From Candidatus Hydrogenedentota bacterium (GTDB taxonomy: Bacteria; Hydrogenedentota; Hydrogenedentia; Hydrogenedentales; CAITNO01), in the NCBI GenBank assembly GCA_012730045.1, contig JAAYBR010000083.1, positions 1 to 51,673 of the forward strand: 51,673 nt of DNA, in the 5' to 3' direction. The translations under genes were made by a program, and so were the position numbers. Shown piece by piece: positions 16,009-24,364 of the stretch. Below the pieces are notes generated by a model. It saw only the letters and a list, made by a program, of their open reading frames with translations, did no database searches and was not told the origin of the DNA. Every line of letters starts with the position of its first letter. The stretch's first letter is position 1.

Positions 16009-16038
16009 ACTATACCACCCAGCGGGGGGAAAGGTCAA
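16009..16038 (-). promoter_or_regulatory. Promoter of initiator tRNA
   Basis: On the minus strand TTGACC (16033-16038), an 18-nt spacer and TATAGT (16009-16014), 12 nt before the tRNA 5' end. Confidence 0.8.
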
Positions 16039-16175
16039 ATGAATGCCGCCGCACATCAGGGAAGGGCGCGTTCGCACAGTTCGTGCAACCCTCGCTCCAA
16101 GAGCCGGGGGAGAGGGCGGGGCCGGTGCCGGGCGAAGCGGTGCCGGGGTTGCGCCTTTCTTGCGGGCGGGTGGGG

Positions 16176-16181
16176 TAGAAT
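16176..16181 (+). promoter_or_regulatory. Candidate -10 for the second GH36 gene
   Basis: TAGAAT preceded by a G-rich spacer; no clear -35. It is 34 nt ahead of the ATG at 16215. Confidence 0.35.
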
Positions 16182-16214
16182 GGCGCAGTCTTCAACCCTT
16201 GGGAGGTTTCGGCC

Positions 16215-18713
16215 ATGTTTCTTGCGATTGCGTCCCTGCTCTGCTGCGCCCCGGCCGGGGCGGTTCTCGACATTCCCCAGACGCCTGTTCAGGACGCCGT
16301 GATGGCGTCGGCGGCGGAAAGCGCGTCCCTGCTGGACTGGGCCGACCGCGCTTTCGGGAACCCGTCCGGCGTCGGGTCCGGTCTGGAACTCACGCTGCGC
16401 CGTCAGGACCACAGCGTCCTCCACGTCAACCGGTCGTGCATCGAGACGCCCCTGCGGATCGGCGGGCGCGCCTTTGACCACGGGCTGGGCACCCACTCCA
16501 ACAGCGAGATCGCCGTTCGGCTGCCGGACGGCGCGCAACGGTTCCGCGCCTTTTGCGGCGTGGACAACAACGATGACACGGGCGGCAAGCGTGGGAGCGT
16601 GGTGTGCTCCGTCGAGGTGGACGGGAAGGAGTGTTTCCGGAGCGATGTGCTGCGGGGCGGGGACGAGCCCGCCCACGTGGACGTCGAAATCCCCGCGGGG
16701 GCGAGCGAACTGGTTCTGAAGGTGGACGGCACGGACGACGGGCCGGCCTGCGACCAGACGGACTGGGCGGACGCCGAAATCCTGTTCGCGGACGGAACCG
16801 CGCGGCGGCTGGACGAGGGACAGTCGGACACCCTGCTGGGGGTGAACGGGCCGCCGTTTTCGTTTGTCTATGGCGGGGCGTCCTCGGACAGTCTCCTGTC
16901 CGGGTGGCAGCGCGTGTCGGAGCGGAAGGACACGGACGCGGGCCCGGCGTACGCGGCAACCTGGACTGACCCCGCCACGGGGCTCCGCGTGGCGGCGGAG
17001 GCCCGCGTGTTCGCCCCCTACGCGGCGGCGGAGTGGCTGCTGACCTTCACCAACACGGGCAGCGCCGACACGCCCATCCTGGAGAGCATCCAGGCCCTGG
17101 ACGTGGCGCTGCGCTCCGGATACGCGAAGAACCCTCTGCTTCTCCACCGGAACAGCGGCGACTCGTGCGACGACCGGAGTTTCCTCGAAAGCGTCGAGAC
17201 GGTGGCGGCGGGGAGGGCCTTCCGCATGGCGCCCGTGGGCGGGCGCCCGTCGAACCAGGCCTTCCCCTTCTTCCGTGTGCAGTACGGCGCGGAGCAGGTG
17301 GTGGCGGCGGTGGGCTGGTCGGGGCAGTGGGCGGCGTCGGTGGAGCGGTCGGGGGAGGGCCCCGCGCGGCTGCGCGCCGGGATGGAGGAGACCCACTTCA
17401 CGCTGCACCCCGGCGAGTCGGTGCGCTCGCCGCGCATCCTCCTGATGCCGGGGGGCGCCGACACATGGGCACTGCAGAACCGCTTCCGCCGCCTGATGCT
17501 CTTCGAGTATGTCCCGAAGGCGGACGGGCGTCCCGTGGCGCTGCCCGCGGCGCTCCAGTGCTTTGACCGGTATGTGTGGACCCGCGACGACTGGGCCACC
17601 GAGGCGGGGCAGCTCGCCGCCGCGCGCTTCGCCAAGTCCGCCGGGTTCGACACGCTCTGGCTCGACGCCGCGTGGTTCGAGGGGGGCTTTCCGAACGGCG
17701 TGGGGAACTGGTACTACAAGCCGAAGGCCTTCCCGAACGGCCTCAAGCCCGTCGGTGACCTCTGCGACGAATTGGGCCTGAAATTCGTGGTGTGGTTCGA
17801 GCCGGAGCGCGTGGCCAAGGGGTCGGAAATCGCGCGCGAACACCCGGACTATGTCTTCGGCGGGGGAGAGGGCGGCCTGTTCCGCCTGGACCTGCCCGAG
17901 GCCCGGGAGTGGCTGACGGAGCTGCTCTCCCGGCGCATCGCGGAGTCGGGCATTGACATCTACCGCAACGACTTCAACATTGACCCGCTGGATTATTGGC
18001 GGCGGAACGACGCGCCGGACCGGCGCGGCATCACGGAGATCCGGTATGTGGAGGGCCTGTACCGCATGTGGGACGACCTGCGGGCGCGGCATCCGGGGCT
18101 GATGATAGACAACTGCGCCAGCGGCGGCCGCCGCATTGACCTGGAGCTGTGCATGCGCTCCATCCCCTTCTGGCGCAGCGACACGAACTGCTCGCCCAGC
18201 CACTGCGACTGGAACCAGGCGCAGACGCTGGGGATGTGCCCCTATGTCCCGTTGAACATGGCCTGCGCCTGGCAGCCCGACGCCTATGAGATGCGCAGCG
18301 CGGGCACCGCCGGTATCATCTGCCAGTGGCACTACATGGACGAAAGCTTCCCCCTGGAGGAGGGCCGGAAGGCCCTCGCGGAGGTGATGGAAAACCGCCC
18401 CTACTGGTACGGTGACCTCTATCCCGTCGCGGGGTTCTCCCCGGACGAGGGGCACTGGAGCGCCTTCCAGTTCCACCGGCCCGACCTTGATGCGGGGCTC
18501 GTGCTGGTCTTCCGCCGCGCCAAGTCGGCCTACACCGGGCTGGCGGCGGGCCTGCGCGGCGTGCGCCCCGACAGATCCTACGAGGTCACGTTCATTGACG
18601 GGGACCACGGACGCACGGAAAAAACCATGACGGGCGCGGAGTTGGGCGACGCGGAACTGCGCCTGCCGAAAGCGCGCGGCAGCCTCATCGTGCGGTACCG
18701 CGCCGCCGGGTGA
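16215..18713 (+). CDS. NPCBM-GH36 alpha-galactosidase-like enzyme (paralog 2)
   Basis: An 832-residue protein with a short signal peptide (MFLAIASLLCCAPAGA). The NPCBM module spans about 35-200 (FDHGLGTHSNSEIAV, FRAFCGVDNND, DQTDWADAEIL). The GH36/GH-D barrel has VVWFEPERV, DIYRNDFNIDPL with nucleophile Asp586, NCASGGRRIDLEL, and WRSDT with acid/base Asp656. GGGAGG lies 9 nt before the ATG. The nucleophile context NDFN is the classic GH-D form, unlike the RIDNA of paralog 1, so the two probably differ in substrate. It is transcribed alone after the initiator tRNA locus, away from other sugar genes. Confidence 0.9.
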   Translation: MFLAIASLLCCAPAGAVLDIPQTPVQDAVMASAAESASLLDWADRAFGNPSGVGSGLELTLRRQDHSVLHVNRSCIETPLRIGGRAFDHGLGTHSNSEIAVRLPDGAQRFRAFCGVDNNDDTGGKRGSVVCSVEVDGKECFRSDVLRGGDEPAHVDVEIPAGASELVLKVDGTDDGPACDQTDWADAEILFADGTARRLDEGQSDTLLGVNGPPFSFVYGGASSDSLLSGWQRVSERKDTDAGPAYAATWTDPATGLRVAAEARVFAPYAAAEWLLTFTNTGSADTPILESIQALDVALRSGYAKNPLLLHRNSGDSCDDRSFLESVETVAAGRAFRMAPVGGRPSNQAFPFFRVQYGAEQVVAAVGWSGQWAASVERSGEGPARLRAGMEETHFTLHPGESVRSPRILLMPGGADTWALQNRFRRLMLFEYVPKADGRPVALPAALQCFDRYVWTRDDWATEAGQLAAARFAKSAGFDTLWLDAAWFEGGFPNGVGNWYYKPKAFPNGLKPVGDLCDELGLKFVVWFEPERVAKGSEIAREHPDYVFGGGEGGLFRLDLPEAREWLTELLSRRIAESGIDIYRNDFNIDPLDYWRRNDAPDRRGITEIRYVEGLYRMWDDLRARHPGLMIDNCASGGRRIDLELCMRSIPFWRSDTNCSPSHCDWNQAQTLGMCPYVPLNMACAWQPDAYEMRSAGTAGIICQWHYMDESFPLEEGRKALAEVMENRPYWYGDLYPVAGFSPDEGHWSAFQFHRPDLDAGLVLVFRRAKSAYTGLAAGLRGVRPDRSYEVTFIDGDHGRTEKTMTGAELGDAELRLPKARGSLIVRYRAAG

Positions 18714-18733
18714 TCCTCGGGCAAGTCCTGGTC

Positions 18734-18817
18734 GCCGGACAAGGCACGGTGAGAGCCGAAGCCGAAGCGGGAATGAGATTGCTTCAGTCGCTTCGCTCTT
18801 TGCTAATGAAGCAAGTC
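18734..18817 (+). repeat. Dispersed repeat family 1, copy 2
   Basis: GCCGGACAAGGCACG followed by GTGAGAGCCGAAGCC, GGGAATGAGATTGCTTC and a TCGCTTCGCT / GCTAATGAAGC tail. It is related to 9322-9383 and 51430-51507. It occupies the first part of the 18714-19166 gap. Confidence 0.65.
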
Positions 18818-18832
18818 GGCGAGAACGCCCGC

Positions 18833-18912
18833 AAAGTAGACGCGCCATCTTGGCGCGTTCTTTGAGCCAACGAAAACCCCAGGAACGCGGCAGGATGCCG
18901 CGTCTACGCTTT
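18833..18912. repeat. Inverted repeat with palindromic arms
   Basis: The left arm runs from AAAGTAGACGCG (18833) to GGCGCGTTC (18860); the right arm from GGAACGCGG (18882) to CGCGTCTACGCTTT (18912). The arms match at nearly every position apart from a 2-nt indel and a few substitutions. Each arm is itself a hairpin. No T tract follows, so this is not a standard terminator. Confidence 0.7.
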
Positions 18913-18972
18913 CGGCCCTCCCGCAGCCCTCACTTCATAGGCAGAATTCCCGCCCCCGGGCGGTCAGGGGCT

Positions 18973-19042
18973 CGCAATGACATCTGTTTTTGCGGTCATT
19001 GCGAGGAGGCCGCCCCGGCCGACGCGGCAATCCCTTGTCGGA
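18973..19042 (+). repeat. 70-bp dispersed repeat family 2, copy B
   Basis: Same order as copy A at 9389-9458: CGCAATGAC, its inverse GTCATTGCG, then AGGAGGCCGCCCCGG to TTGTCGGA. Six of the seven differences from copy A fall in the loop between the inverted arms. Confidence 0.8.
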
Positions 19043-19116
19043 ATGCCTCCGCAACCACTTGTGACCCGGCGACTCGCGGCGAATCTTTTCTGTGGCGGAC
19101 GGGGTTGGCAATGCCC

Positions 19117-19122
19117 TATGAT
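19117..19122 (+). promoter_or_regulatory. Candidate -10 for the EEP-family gene
   Basis: TATGAT, 44 nt before the ATG at 19167, with no recognisable -35. Confidence 0.3.
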
Positions 19123-19166
19123 GTCCCTGCGGCGGGACGGGCCGCGAACGCCATGGAGAGGGTCCG

Positions 19167-20108
19167 ATGGCCAACGGAAAGTGGTACACGCGGTGGTGGT
19201 TTGTCGCGCCCGTCCTGGTGCTGGTCCTGCTGGCCGGCACCGCGCTTCTGCGCATGGGCGGCATCGAGGTTGTGGAGAACGGGGCGGCGCTGAGGGCCCC
19301 CGGGGAGGGGCCCGCGGAGTTCACCATCCTCACGTACAACGTGCAGGCGCGGCCGTGGTTCGACGACGCGCGCCACAAGTTCAAATACATCTCGCCGCTG
19401 ACCAACCGCTTCGACATCTGCGCCTTCCAGGAGTGCTTCAAACAGCACAGCCTGCTCTGGGCGGCGGCGGAGCACCCGGTCAAGGTCTACCACAGCGCCC
19501 TGCGCAACCCCTTCAAGATTGTGGGTTCCGGGCTGGGCATCCTCGGGAAGTTCCCCCTCGTCGCCACGGATGAGATCCGATACGCCGACGCCGGCGAGTT
19601 CCAGAACTGGCCCGCCTCCAAAGGCGTGCTCATGGCCCGGTTCAACGTCAACGGCATGATGCTCGACGTCTACACAACCCACATCGCCGCGGGGCGCAAG
19701 CCGGCCTCCCGCCGGGCCAAGCCCGCCCAGACGGCGGAGATCGTGGAGTTTGTCCGCCGCGCCTCGCCGCCGGAGAACGCCGTCATTCTGCTGGGCGACT
19801 TCAACATGCGGCCCAGCCGCGGCCCCGAGGACAAGGAGGCCAACAAGGACAACCCCAAGGTGTTCGCCTTTGACCGCATGCGGGACGCTCTGGGCCTGCG
19901 CGACGCGTCCGACGAGGTCAACGGCCCCACGGGCAGGGAGATAGACCGCATTCTCTTCCGGCCGGGGAAGGGGCACGCGATGACCCCTCTCACTTGGCAG
20001 CAGGACGATCCCGCATTTGTCGACCCCGAAGGGAAACCCCTCAGCGACCACGCGCCGGTGTTTGTGAAGTTCAGAATGGAAACGGCGCCCGCTTCCGCGG
20101 GTGTGTGA
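19167..20108 (+). CDS. Membrane-anchored endonuclease/exonuclease/phosphatase-family hydrolase
   Basis: A 313-residue protein with one N-terminal membrane segment (about residues 11-29) and an extracytoplasmic EEP domain. The catalytic set is visible: Asn58 in TYNVQ, Glu89 in FQEC, His172 in TTHIAAG, Asp211 and Asn213 in GDFNM, IDRI, and Asp294-His295 in SDHAPV. The fold covers sphingomyelinase-like phosphodiesterases, nucleases and inositol phosphatases; the QAR and FQEC contexts do not decide among these. A GGAGAG site precedes the ATG. The GH32-type gene begins 39 nt downstream on the same strand, so the two may share a transcript. Confidence 0.85.
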   Translation: MANGKWYTRWWFVAPVLVLVLLAGTALLRMGGIEVVENGAALRAPGEGPAEFTILTYNVQARPWFDDARHKFKYISPLTNRFDICAFQECFKQHSLLWAAAEHPVKVYHSALRNPFKIVGSGLGILGKFPLVATDEIRYADAGEFQNWPASKGVLMARFNVNGMMLDVYTTHIAAGRKPASRRAKPAQTAEIVEFVRRASPPENAVILLGDFNMRPSRGPEDKEANKDNPKVFAFDRMRDALGLRDASDEVNGPTGREIDRILFRPGKGHAMTPLTWQQDDPAFVDPEGKPLSDHAPVFVKFRMETAPASAGV

Positions 20109-20146
20109 CGGTTGCCCCTGGTGTCCATCACGAATCGGAGGTTTAC

Positions 20147-21730
20147 ATGCGCTCGTTGTCACGTCGTTCCCTGGCCGCCGGAGCGGTTTCGTTGAGCCTG
20201 GTCGCGGTGTTCCTGGCCGGGGGGGCGGCGTTCCGGTCCGCGTGCGCGGCGCCGGAGGGCGGGAACCGGGACCAGGCGGTCCGGACCCACCGCGCGGCGC
20301 TGCTGGCGGACCCCCAGCGGCCGGCGTACCACTTCACCGCGCCGGAGGGGAACTGCATGCCCTTCGACCCGAACGGGGCCATCCAGTGGAAGGGGCGCTA
20401 CCACCTCTGTTACATCTTTCAGGACGAGCGCGGCCACTGCTGGGGCCATGCGTCGAGCGCGGACCTGGTCCACTGGCGTTTCCATCCGCCCGCGCTGTTC
20501 CCCGCGCCGGGGGATGTGGACCGGGGCATCTTCAGCGGCAACTGCTTCGTGAACCTGAAGGGCGAGCCGACGATGCTCTACCACGGCGTGGACGCCGGGA
20601 ACTGCATCGCCACGAGCACGGACAACGATCTGGCGCGGTGGACCAAGCTCCCCTCAAACCCCATCATCCCGAATCCCAAGGAGGGGACGCCGGAGCACGG
20701 AAAATACTCCTCCTGGGACCCCCACGGCTGGGTGGAGGGTGACACCTATTACGCCATCTTCGGCGGGACGCCCGGCGCGGGCACGGCCGCCACGCTCTTT
20801 AAGGCGAAGGCGCTGGACGACTGGTCCTATGTCGGCCCGTTCCTGGCGAACGACATGCCGGGCATCGCGCCGGACGATGACATCTCCTGCCCGGACTTCT
20901 TCGAGATCGGCGGGAAGCACATGCTCCTGTGCATCAGCCACAAGCGCGGCGCGCGGTACTACCTCGGCGAATGGAAAGACGAGCAGTTCCATCCGGATTT
21001 CCACGCCTGGCTCAACTGGCCGGGCGGCACCTTCTTCGCCCCGGAGAGCCTGCTGGACGACCGGGGCCGCCGCATTTTCTGGGCGTGGGTGCTGGACTGG
21101 CGGCCCGGCATGGAGCCGCCCGCGTCCGGATGGAGCGGCACCATGAGCCTGCCCCGCCACCTCTGGATGGGGGACGACGGGCGCCTGCGCATGGCCCCGG
21201 TGGCCGAACTCGAAACGTTGCGCGCGAATCCGCGCCGGCTGGAAAACATCGCCCTGAAGGCGGGGGAGGAGCTCGCGCTGGACGCCGTCCGCGGGGACTG
21301 CCTGGAGCTGGCGCTGACCATCCGCCCCGGCGCGGGCGGCTCTGTCGGCGTGAAGGTGCGCCGGTCGCCGGACGGTCAGGAGGAGACCCCGGTCATCTAC
21401 GACGCGGCGGCGGGCACGCTCCGCGTGGAGCTGGCGAAATCCTCGGCGCGGCCCTATCTCCAGCACTTGGAGTTCATCATGGGCGGGCCGAACGGCCCGG
21501 TGACAAAACAGGAGGCCCCGCTGTCCCTTCCGGCGGGCGAGCCCCTCCGGCTGCGCATCTTCCTCGACCGGTCCATCGTGGAGGTCTTTGCGAACGACCT
21601 CCAGGCCCTCACCCAGCGCATAGACCCGTCGCGTCCGGATAGCCTCGGCGTGAGCCTCTTTGCCGCCGGCGCCGACGCGCAGGTGGAGGCGGTGGAGGCC
21701 TGGGACATGTCCCCCGCGAACCCCTGGTGA
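20147..21730 (+). CDS. GH32-fold secreted protein lacking the usual acid/base Glu
   Basis: A 527-residue protein with a Tat-like or Sec signal (SRRSLAAGAVSLSLVAVFLAGG). The five-bladed GH32 domain has nucleophile Asp74 in FDPNG and the stabilising Asp191 in WDPHG (the RDP motif). A C-terminal beta-sandwich follows (FLDRSIVEVFANDLQALTQR is the canonical GH32 C-module block). The EC motif that supplies the acid/base Glu reads SCPDFF, with Ser247 in the Glu position. Either another acid (Asp243-245) substitutes, or the activity is not ordinary fructan hydrolysis. GGAGG precedes the ATG at a good distance. No fructokinase or fructose transporter is nearby. Confidence 0.85.
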   Translation: MRSLSRRSLAAGAVSLSLVAVFLAGGAAFRSACAAPEGGNRDQAVRTHRAALLADPQRPAYHFTAPEGNCMPFDPNGAIQWKGRYHLCYIFQDERGHCWGHASSADLVHWRFHPPALFPAPGDVDRGIFSGNCFVNLKGEPTMLYHGVDAGNCIATSTDNDLARWTKLPSNPIIPNPKEGTPEHGKYSSWDPHGWVEGDTYYAIFGGTPGAGTAATLFKAKALDDWSYVGPFLANDMPGIAPDDDISCPDFFEIGGKHMLLCISHKRGARYYLGEWKDEQFHPDFHAWLNWPGGTFFAPESLLDDRGRRIFWAWVLDWRPGMEPPASGWSGTMSLPRHLWMGDDGRLRMAPVAELETLRANPRRLENIALKAGEELALDAVRGDCLELALTIRPGAGGSVGVKVRRSPDGQEETPVIYDAAAGTLRVELAKSSARPYLQHLEFIMGGPNGPVTKQEAPLSLPAGEPLRLRIFLDRSIVEVFANDLQALTQRIDPSRPDSLGVSLFAAGADAQVEAVEAWDMSPANPW

Positions 21731-21753
21731 AACGGTGTCCGTCTGCTGAAAGC

Positions 21754-21810
21754 GACCGGTTATCCTTGCAAATCTTCCACGCCGTGGAAGATTTGCATGG
21801 ATAACCGGTC
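21754..21810. repeat. 57-bp near-perfect palindrome between convergent genes
   Basis: Two 28-nt arms flank a single C: GACCGGTTATCC, TTGCAAATCTTCCACG on the left and the exact inverse on the right, except for one T/A position. It lies between the converging GH32 and GH51 genes. It has no flanking T tract on either side, so it is not a classic intrinsic terminator, though it could still end both transcripts or block read-through. Confidence 0.85.
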
Positions 21811-21854
21811 CTGTTCGGACGCGTTCCTGTTTTGATCCCGAAAAACCGGCCCTG

Positions 21855-23816
21855 CTATTCCGCCGCCGCAGGGTACCGGTAGAGCGTGACGCTGTAGGGC
21901 AGGACGCTCAGGGTGCCGGTGAAGGCCCCGCAGTCCACGGGCCGGACGGTGATGGTGTCGGGGTGGTTCTCGTCGTTGTGGGCGTCGGGGTCGTCGTTCT
22001 GGATGGTCCACGCGGCGCCCGCGCCGTCCAGCTTCGCGCCTTTGAGGTCCACCTTAACATCGAGGGGCTTGTCCGTGGTGTTCACCACGGCGAGGGTGAG
22101 GGCCTTCCGGTCCCCGGTCCACGCGGCGGCGACGTCCGCATGGTCCATCTTCTCCTCCACGGCCACGGGGACGGTGCCGAAGTGCTGCCGGTAGAGCACG
22201 AGAACGTGGCCGGTGCTTTCGAAGAAGAGCCCCGTGCGGGTGGTCTTGATGGCCCCGATCACGTTGACGGTCTGCGCGTAGTTCGCCATGTAATAAAGGT
22301 CGCTGTTGCGGAACAGGGCGTGGAGGGCGGCGGCGCAGCCGAGGGCGTCGCGCATGAAGTAGCGCACGCCCAGCTCGCCGTAGACGTTGGGGCCGTACCA
22401 GTAGTTCCACTCGTCGAGGGCCAGCCGGATGTCCTTCCCCTTCAGCGCGCCGATGGATTTCCGGTATCCGCGGTGCTTGCCCGCCAGCTCCTCGATCTGC
22501 CGCACCGCCTCGTTGACATGGTCCGTCACGTCGTCCTTGCGCTGCCAGTACAGGTGCTCGCTGAGGAGCTCCATGTGGTCCGGGCAGTGGGTGAGCATGG
22601 TCTCGCTCCATTTCCCCGCGCTGCCCACACCGACGCATTTCGCCTCCGGCGACACGGCGCGGATGGCCTCCACAAAGGTGTTGTGCTTCTTGACGTACTC
22701 CTCCAGGGGCATGTGGCCGAGCTGCCAGTCGCCGTACATCTCGTTGCCCACGGCCCAGAAGGCGACCTTCCAGGGTTCGGTGCGGCCGTTGGCGGCGCGG
22801 CGCGCGCCCTCCGGCGTGTCCGCCGCCCCGGTGAGGTACTGCACCTCCGCCGTGGCGGAGGCGGCGTCGCCGAGGCCCGTGTTCAGGGCGATGTACGCCT
22901 CCGTGTTGATCAGCTCGCACAGGCGCATGAACTCGTGGATGCCCACGTCGTTGTGCTCGACGCCGGTCCACGCGGGGTTCTTGCGGGGCGGGCGCTTGTC
23001 GCGGTCGCCGATGCCGTCGCGCCAGTCGTAGCCGCTCACAAAGTTGCCGCCCGGCCACCGGTAGACCGGGGAGTTAAGCTCCTTCAGCGCGGCCAGGGTG
23101 TCCGGACGGAACCCGTCCACGTTGTCCGCCGGCATGAGGGACACCGTGCCGATCCGCACCGCGCCCGCGCCGTGGCAGCGGACGGCCAGCCGCGCGTCGT
23201 CGCAGTCCGCTCCGGCGGTCAGGGTGAAGGGGTGCTTCGTGAAGGCGTCCGGCGGGTTCTCCACCGCCGCCACCGCCTCGCCGCCCTCCCACTGGAGGGC
23301 CACCTCGACCTTCGTGACGCCGGGGGCGGCCTTCAGGATGATGTACCCCGTGTAGGCCCTGTCCTTCAGGACGCCGAGGCGGGGGTGGTAGATGCCGCGC
23401 GGCTCCGCCGACCCGTCCAGCGCGATGACCGGGTCATGCTCCCCGACAAAGGGGCTGTCCGCCGCCATGGCCACCGCCTCCGGCGGGCCGATGATCTGCC
23501 AGGGCGAGGCCTTCAGGATTTCATAGGGGACGCCGTCGCCCTCCCACGAGACCTTCTTCCCCTCGTGCATCTCCCAGCCCGGTCCCTTGCCGTCCACGGG
23601 GAAGAAGAACTTTCGGTCCTCCAGCATCTCCGCCCAGATGCCGCCGTAGATGCAGCGGCCCAGATGCTCGATGAACTGGCCGTACACATAGGGGGAGACC
23701 GGCTCGCCGGTCTTGGAGGCGTCAATGCGGGCCTCGGACGGTGCCGCGCACGCGGGCAGCATGCAGCCTCCGGCCAACAGGACGAGCAGCGGGGCGTTTC
23801 TGAGTGCGGTGTGCAT
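21855..23816 (-). CDS. GH51 alpha-L-arabinofuranosidase
   Basis: A 653-residue protein. The hydrophobic signal (LLVLLAGGCMLPACA) allows either lipoprotein processing at Cys18 (weak lipobox AGGC) or signal peptidase I cleavage after ACA. Family blocks are YGQFIEHLGRCIYGGIWAEM, VYRWPGGNFVSGYDWRDGIG, WAVGNEMYG with acid/base Glu359, and LALDEWNYWYG with nucleophile Glu469. A C-terminal beta-sandwich ends in SVTLYRYP. It should release terminal arabinofuranose from arabinan, arabinoxylan or arabinogalactan. An AAGGAGAA site selects the ATG at 23816. It is a single-gene unit convergent with the GH32-type gene. Confidence 0.95.
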   Translation of the reverse strand: MHTALRNAPLLVLLAGGCMLPACAAPSEARIDASKTGEPVSPYVYGQFIEHLGRCIYGGIWAEMLEDRKFFFPVDGKGPGWEMHEGKKVSWEGDGVPYEILKASPWQIIGPPEAVAMAADSPFVGEHDPVIALDGSAEPRGIYHPRLGVLKDRAYTGYIILKAAPGVTKVEVALQWEGGEAVAAVENPPDAFTKHPFTLTAGADCDDARLAVRCHGAGAVRIGTVSLMPADNVDGFRPDTLAALKELNSPVYRWPGGNFVSGYDWRDGIGDRDKRPPRKNPAWTGVEHNDVGIHEFMRLCELINTEAYIALNTGLGDAASATAEVQYLTGAADTPEGARRAANGRTEPWKVAFWAVGNEMYGDWQLGHMPLEEYVKKHNTFVEAIRAVSPEAKCVGVGSAGKWSETMLTHCPDHMELLSEHLYWQRKDDVTDHVNEAVRQIEELAGKHRGYRKSIGALKGKDIRLALDEWNYWYGPNVYGELGVRYFMRDALGCAAALHALFRNSDLYYMANYAQTVNVIGAIKTTRTGLFFESTGHVLVLYRQHFGTVPVAVEEKMDHADVAAAWTGDRKALTLAVVNTTDKPLDVKVDLKGAKLDGAGAAWTIQNDDPDAHNDENHPDTITVRPVDCGAFTGTLSVLPYSVTLYRYPAAAE

Positions 23817-23932
23817 GGCGGGTTCTCCTTGTGGTTCGCCGCCCTTCGGCGGCCGGGTCGGTCGCACCAATCAGCATTGCACATCCGTTGGCCCTTTTTC
23901 CTCCCTGCCGCGGCTCCTAAGGGAGGACTCAT

Positions 23933-24277
23933 CGCAGAGACGCAGAGAACGCGGAGAGGGAGAGAGGATGGGGGGAGAGTACGCGGGCGCTCCGTGCTTG
24001 CCAACGCCGAGTGTCCGGCAGCGCGCGCGAAGCGCGCCTTGGGGTGCGGTAGCTTGCTGCCGCCTTCCAGACCGGGCACCGCGATGGCCCCGTCTTGAAC
24101 AATGAGTTTTTCATCGCGTGTATGCCCGCGCGCGGGCAAGCCCGCGCGAAGAAAGGCGGCAGCAAGCTACCGCACTCCAAGGCGCTTCGCGCTGTGTCGG
24201 CCGGGGCCGGTGCCTGGTTTACGGGGAGTCCTGTGTTCGTCTTTCTCCGCGCTCTCCGCGCCCTCCGCGTCTCTGCG
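23933..24277. repeat. Nested inverted-repeat island (CGCAGAGACGCAGAG type)
   Basis: Outer arms: CGCAGAGACGCAGAG from 23933 and its imperfect inverse ending CGTCTCTGCG at 24277. Inner arms: 24025-24067 (CCTTGGGGTGCGGTAGC, TTGCTGCCGCC) and inverse 24151-24192, differing by a 2-nt indel and two or three substitutions. The centre holds CCCGCGCGCGGGC. No protein of any size can be supported in it. It fills most of the 23817-24364 gap. Confidence 0.75.
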
Positions 24278-24328
24278 TTGAAAATGCCTTCGAGGAATGC
24301 ATCCACACCCCGGACACGGGGGGCGGGG

Positions 24329-24334
24329 TATAAT
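24329..24334 (+). promoter_or_regulatory. -10 element for the AGE-family gene
   Basis: A perfect TATAAT preceded by a G-rich stretch and without a clear -35. It lies 30 nt before the ATG at 24365. Confidence 0.45.
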
Positions 24335-24364
24335 CGCCGAAACGTCAAAATACGGAGGCCGTTT

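Noticed and set aside
16056-18848. A 930-codon minus-strand frame opposite the second GH36 gene
   Set aside because: Antisense shadow; the plus strand has signal peptide, NPCBM and GH36 motifs and a ribosome site.
21754-21810. The palindrome as a standard bidirectional intrinsic terminator
   Set aside because: There is no T tract on either side; I keep it as a repeat.
23933-24277. CRISPR array or insertion sequence
   Set aside because: No regular direct repeats with unique spacers and no transposase; the repeats are inverted pairs.
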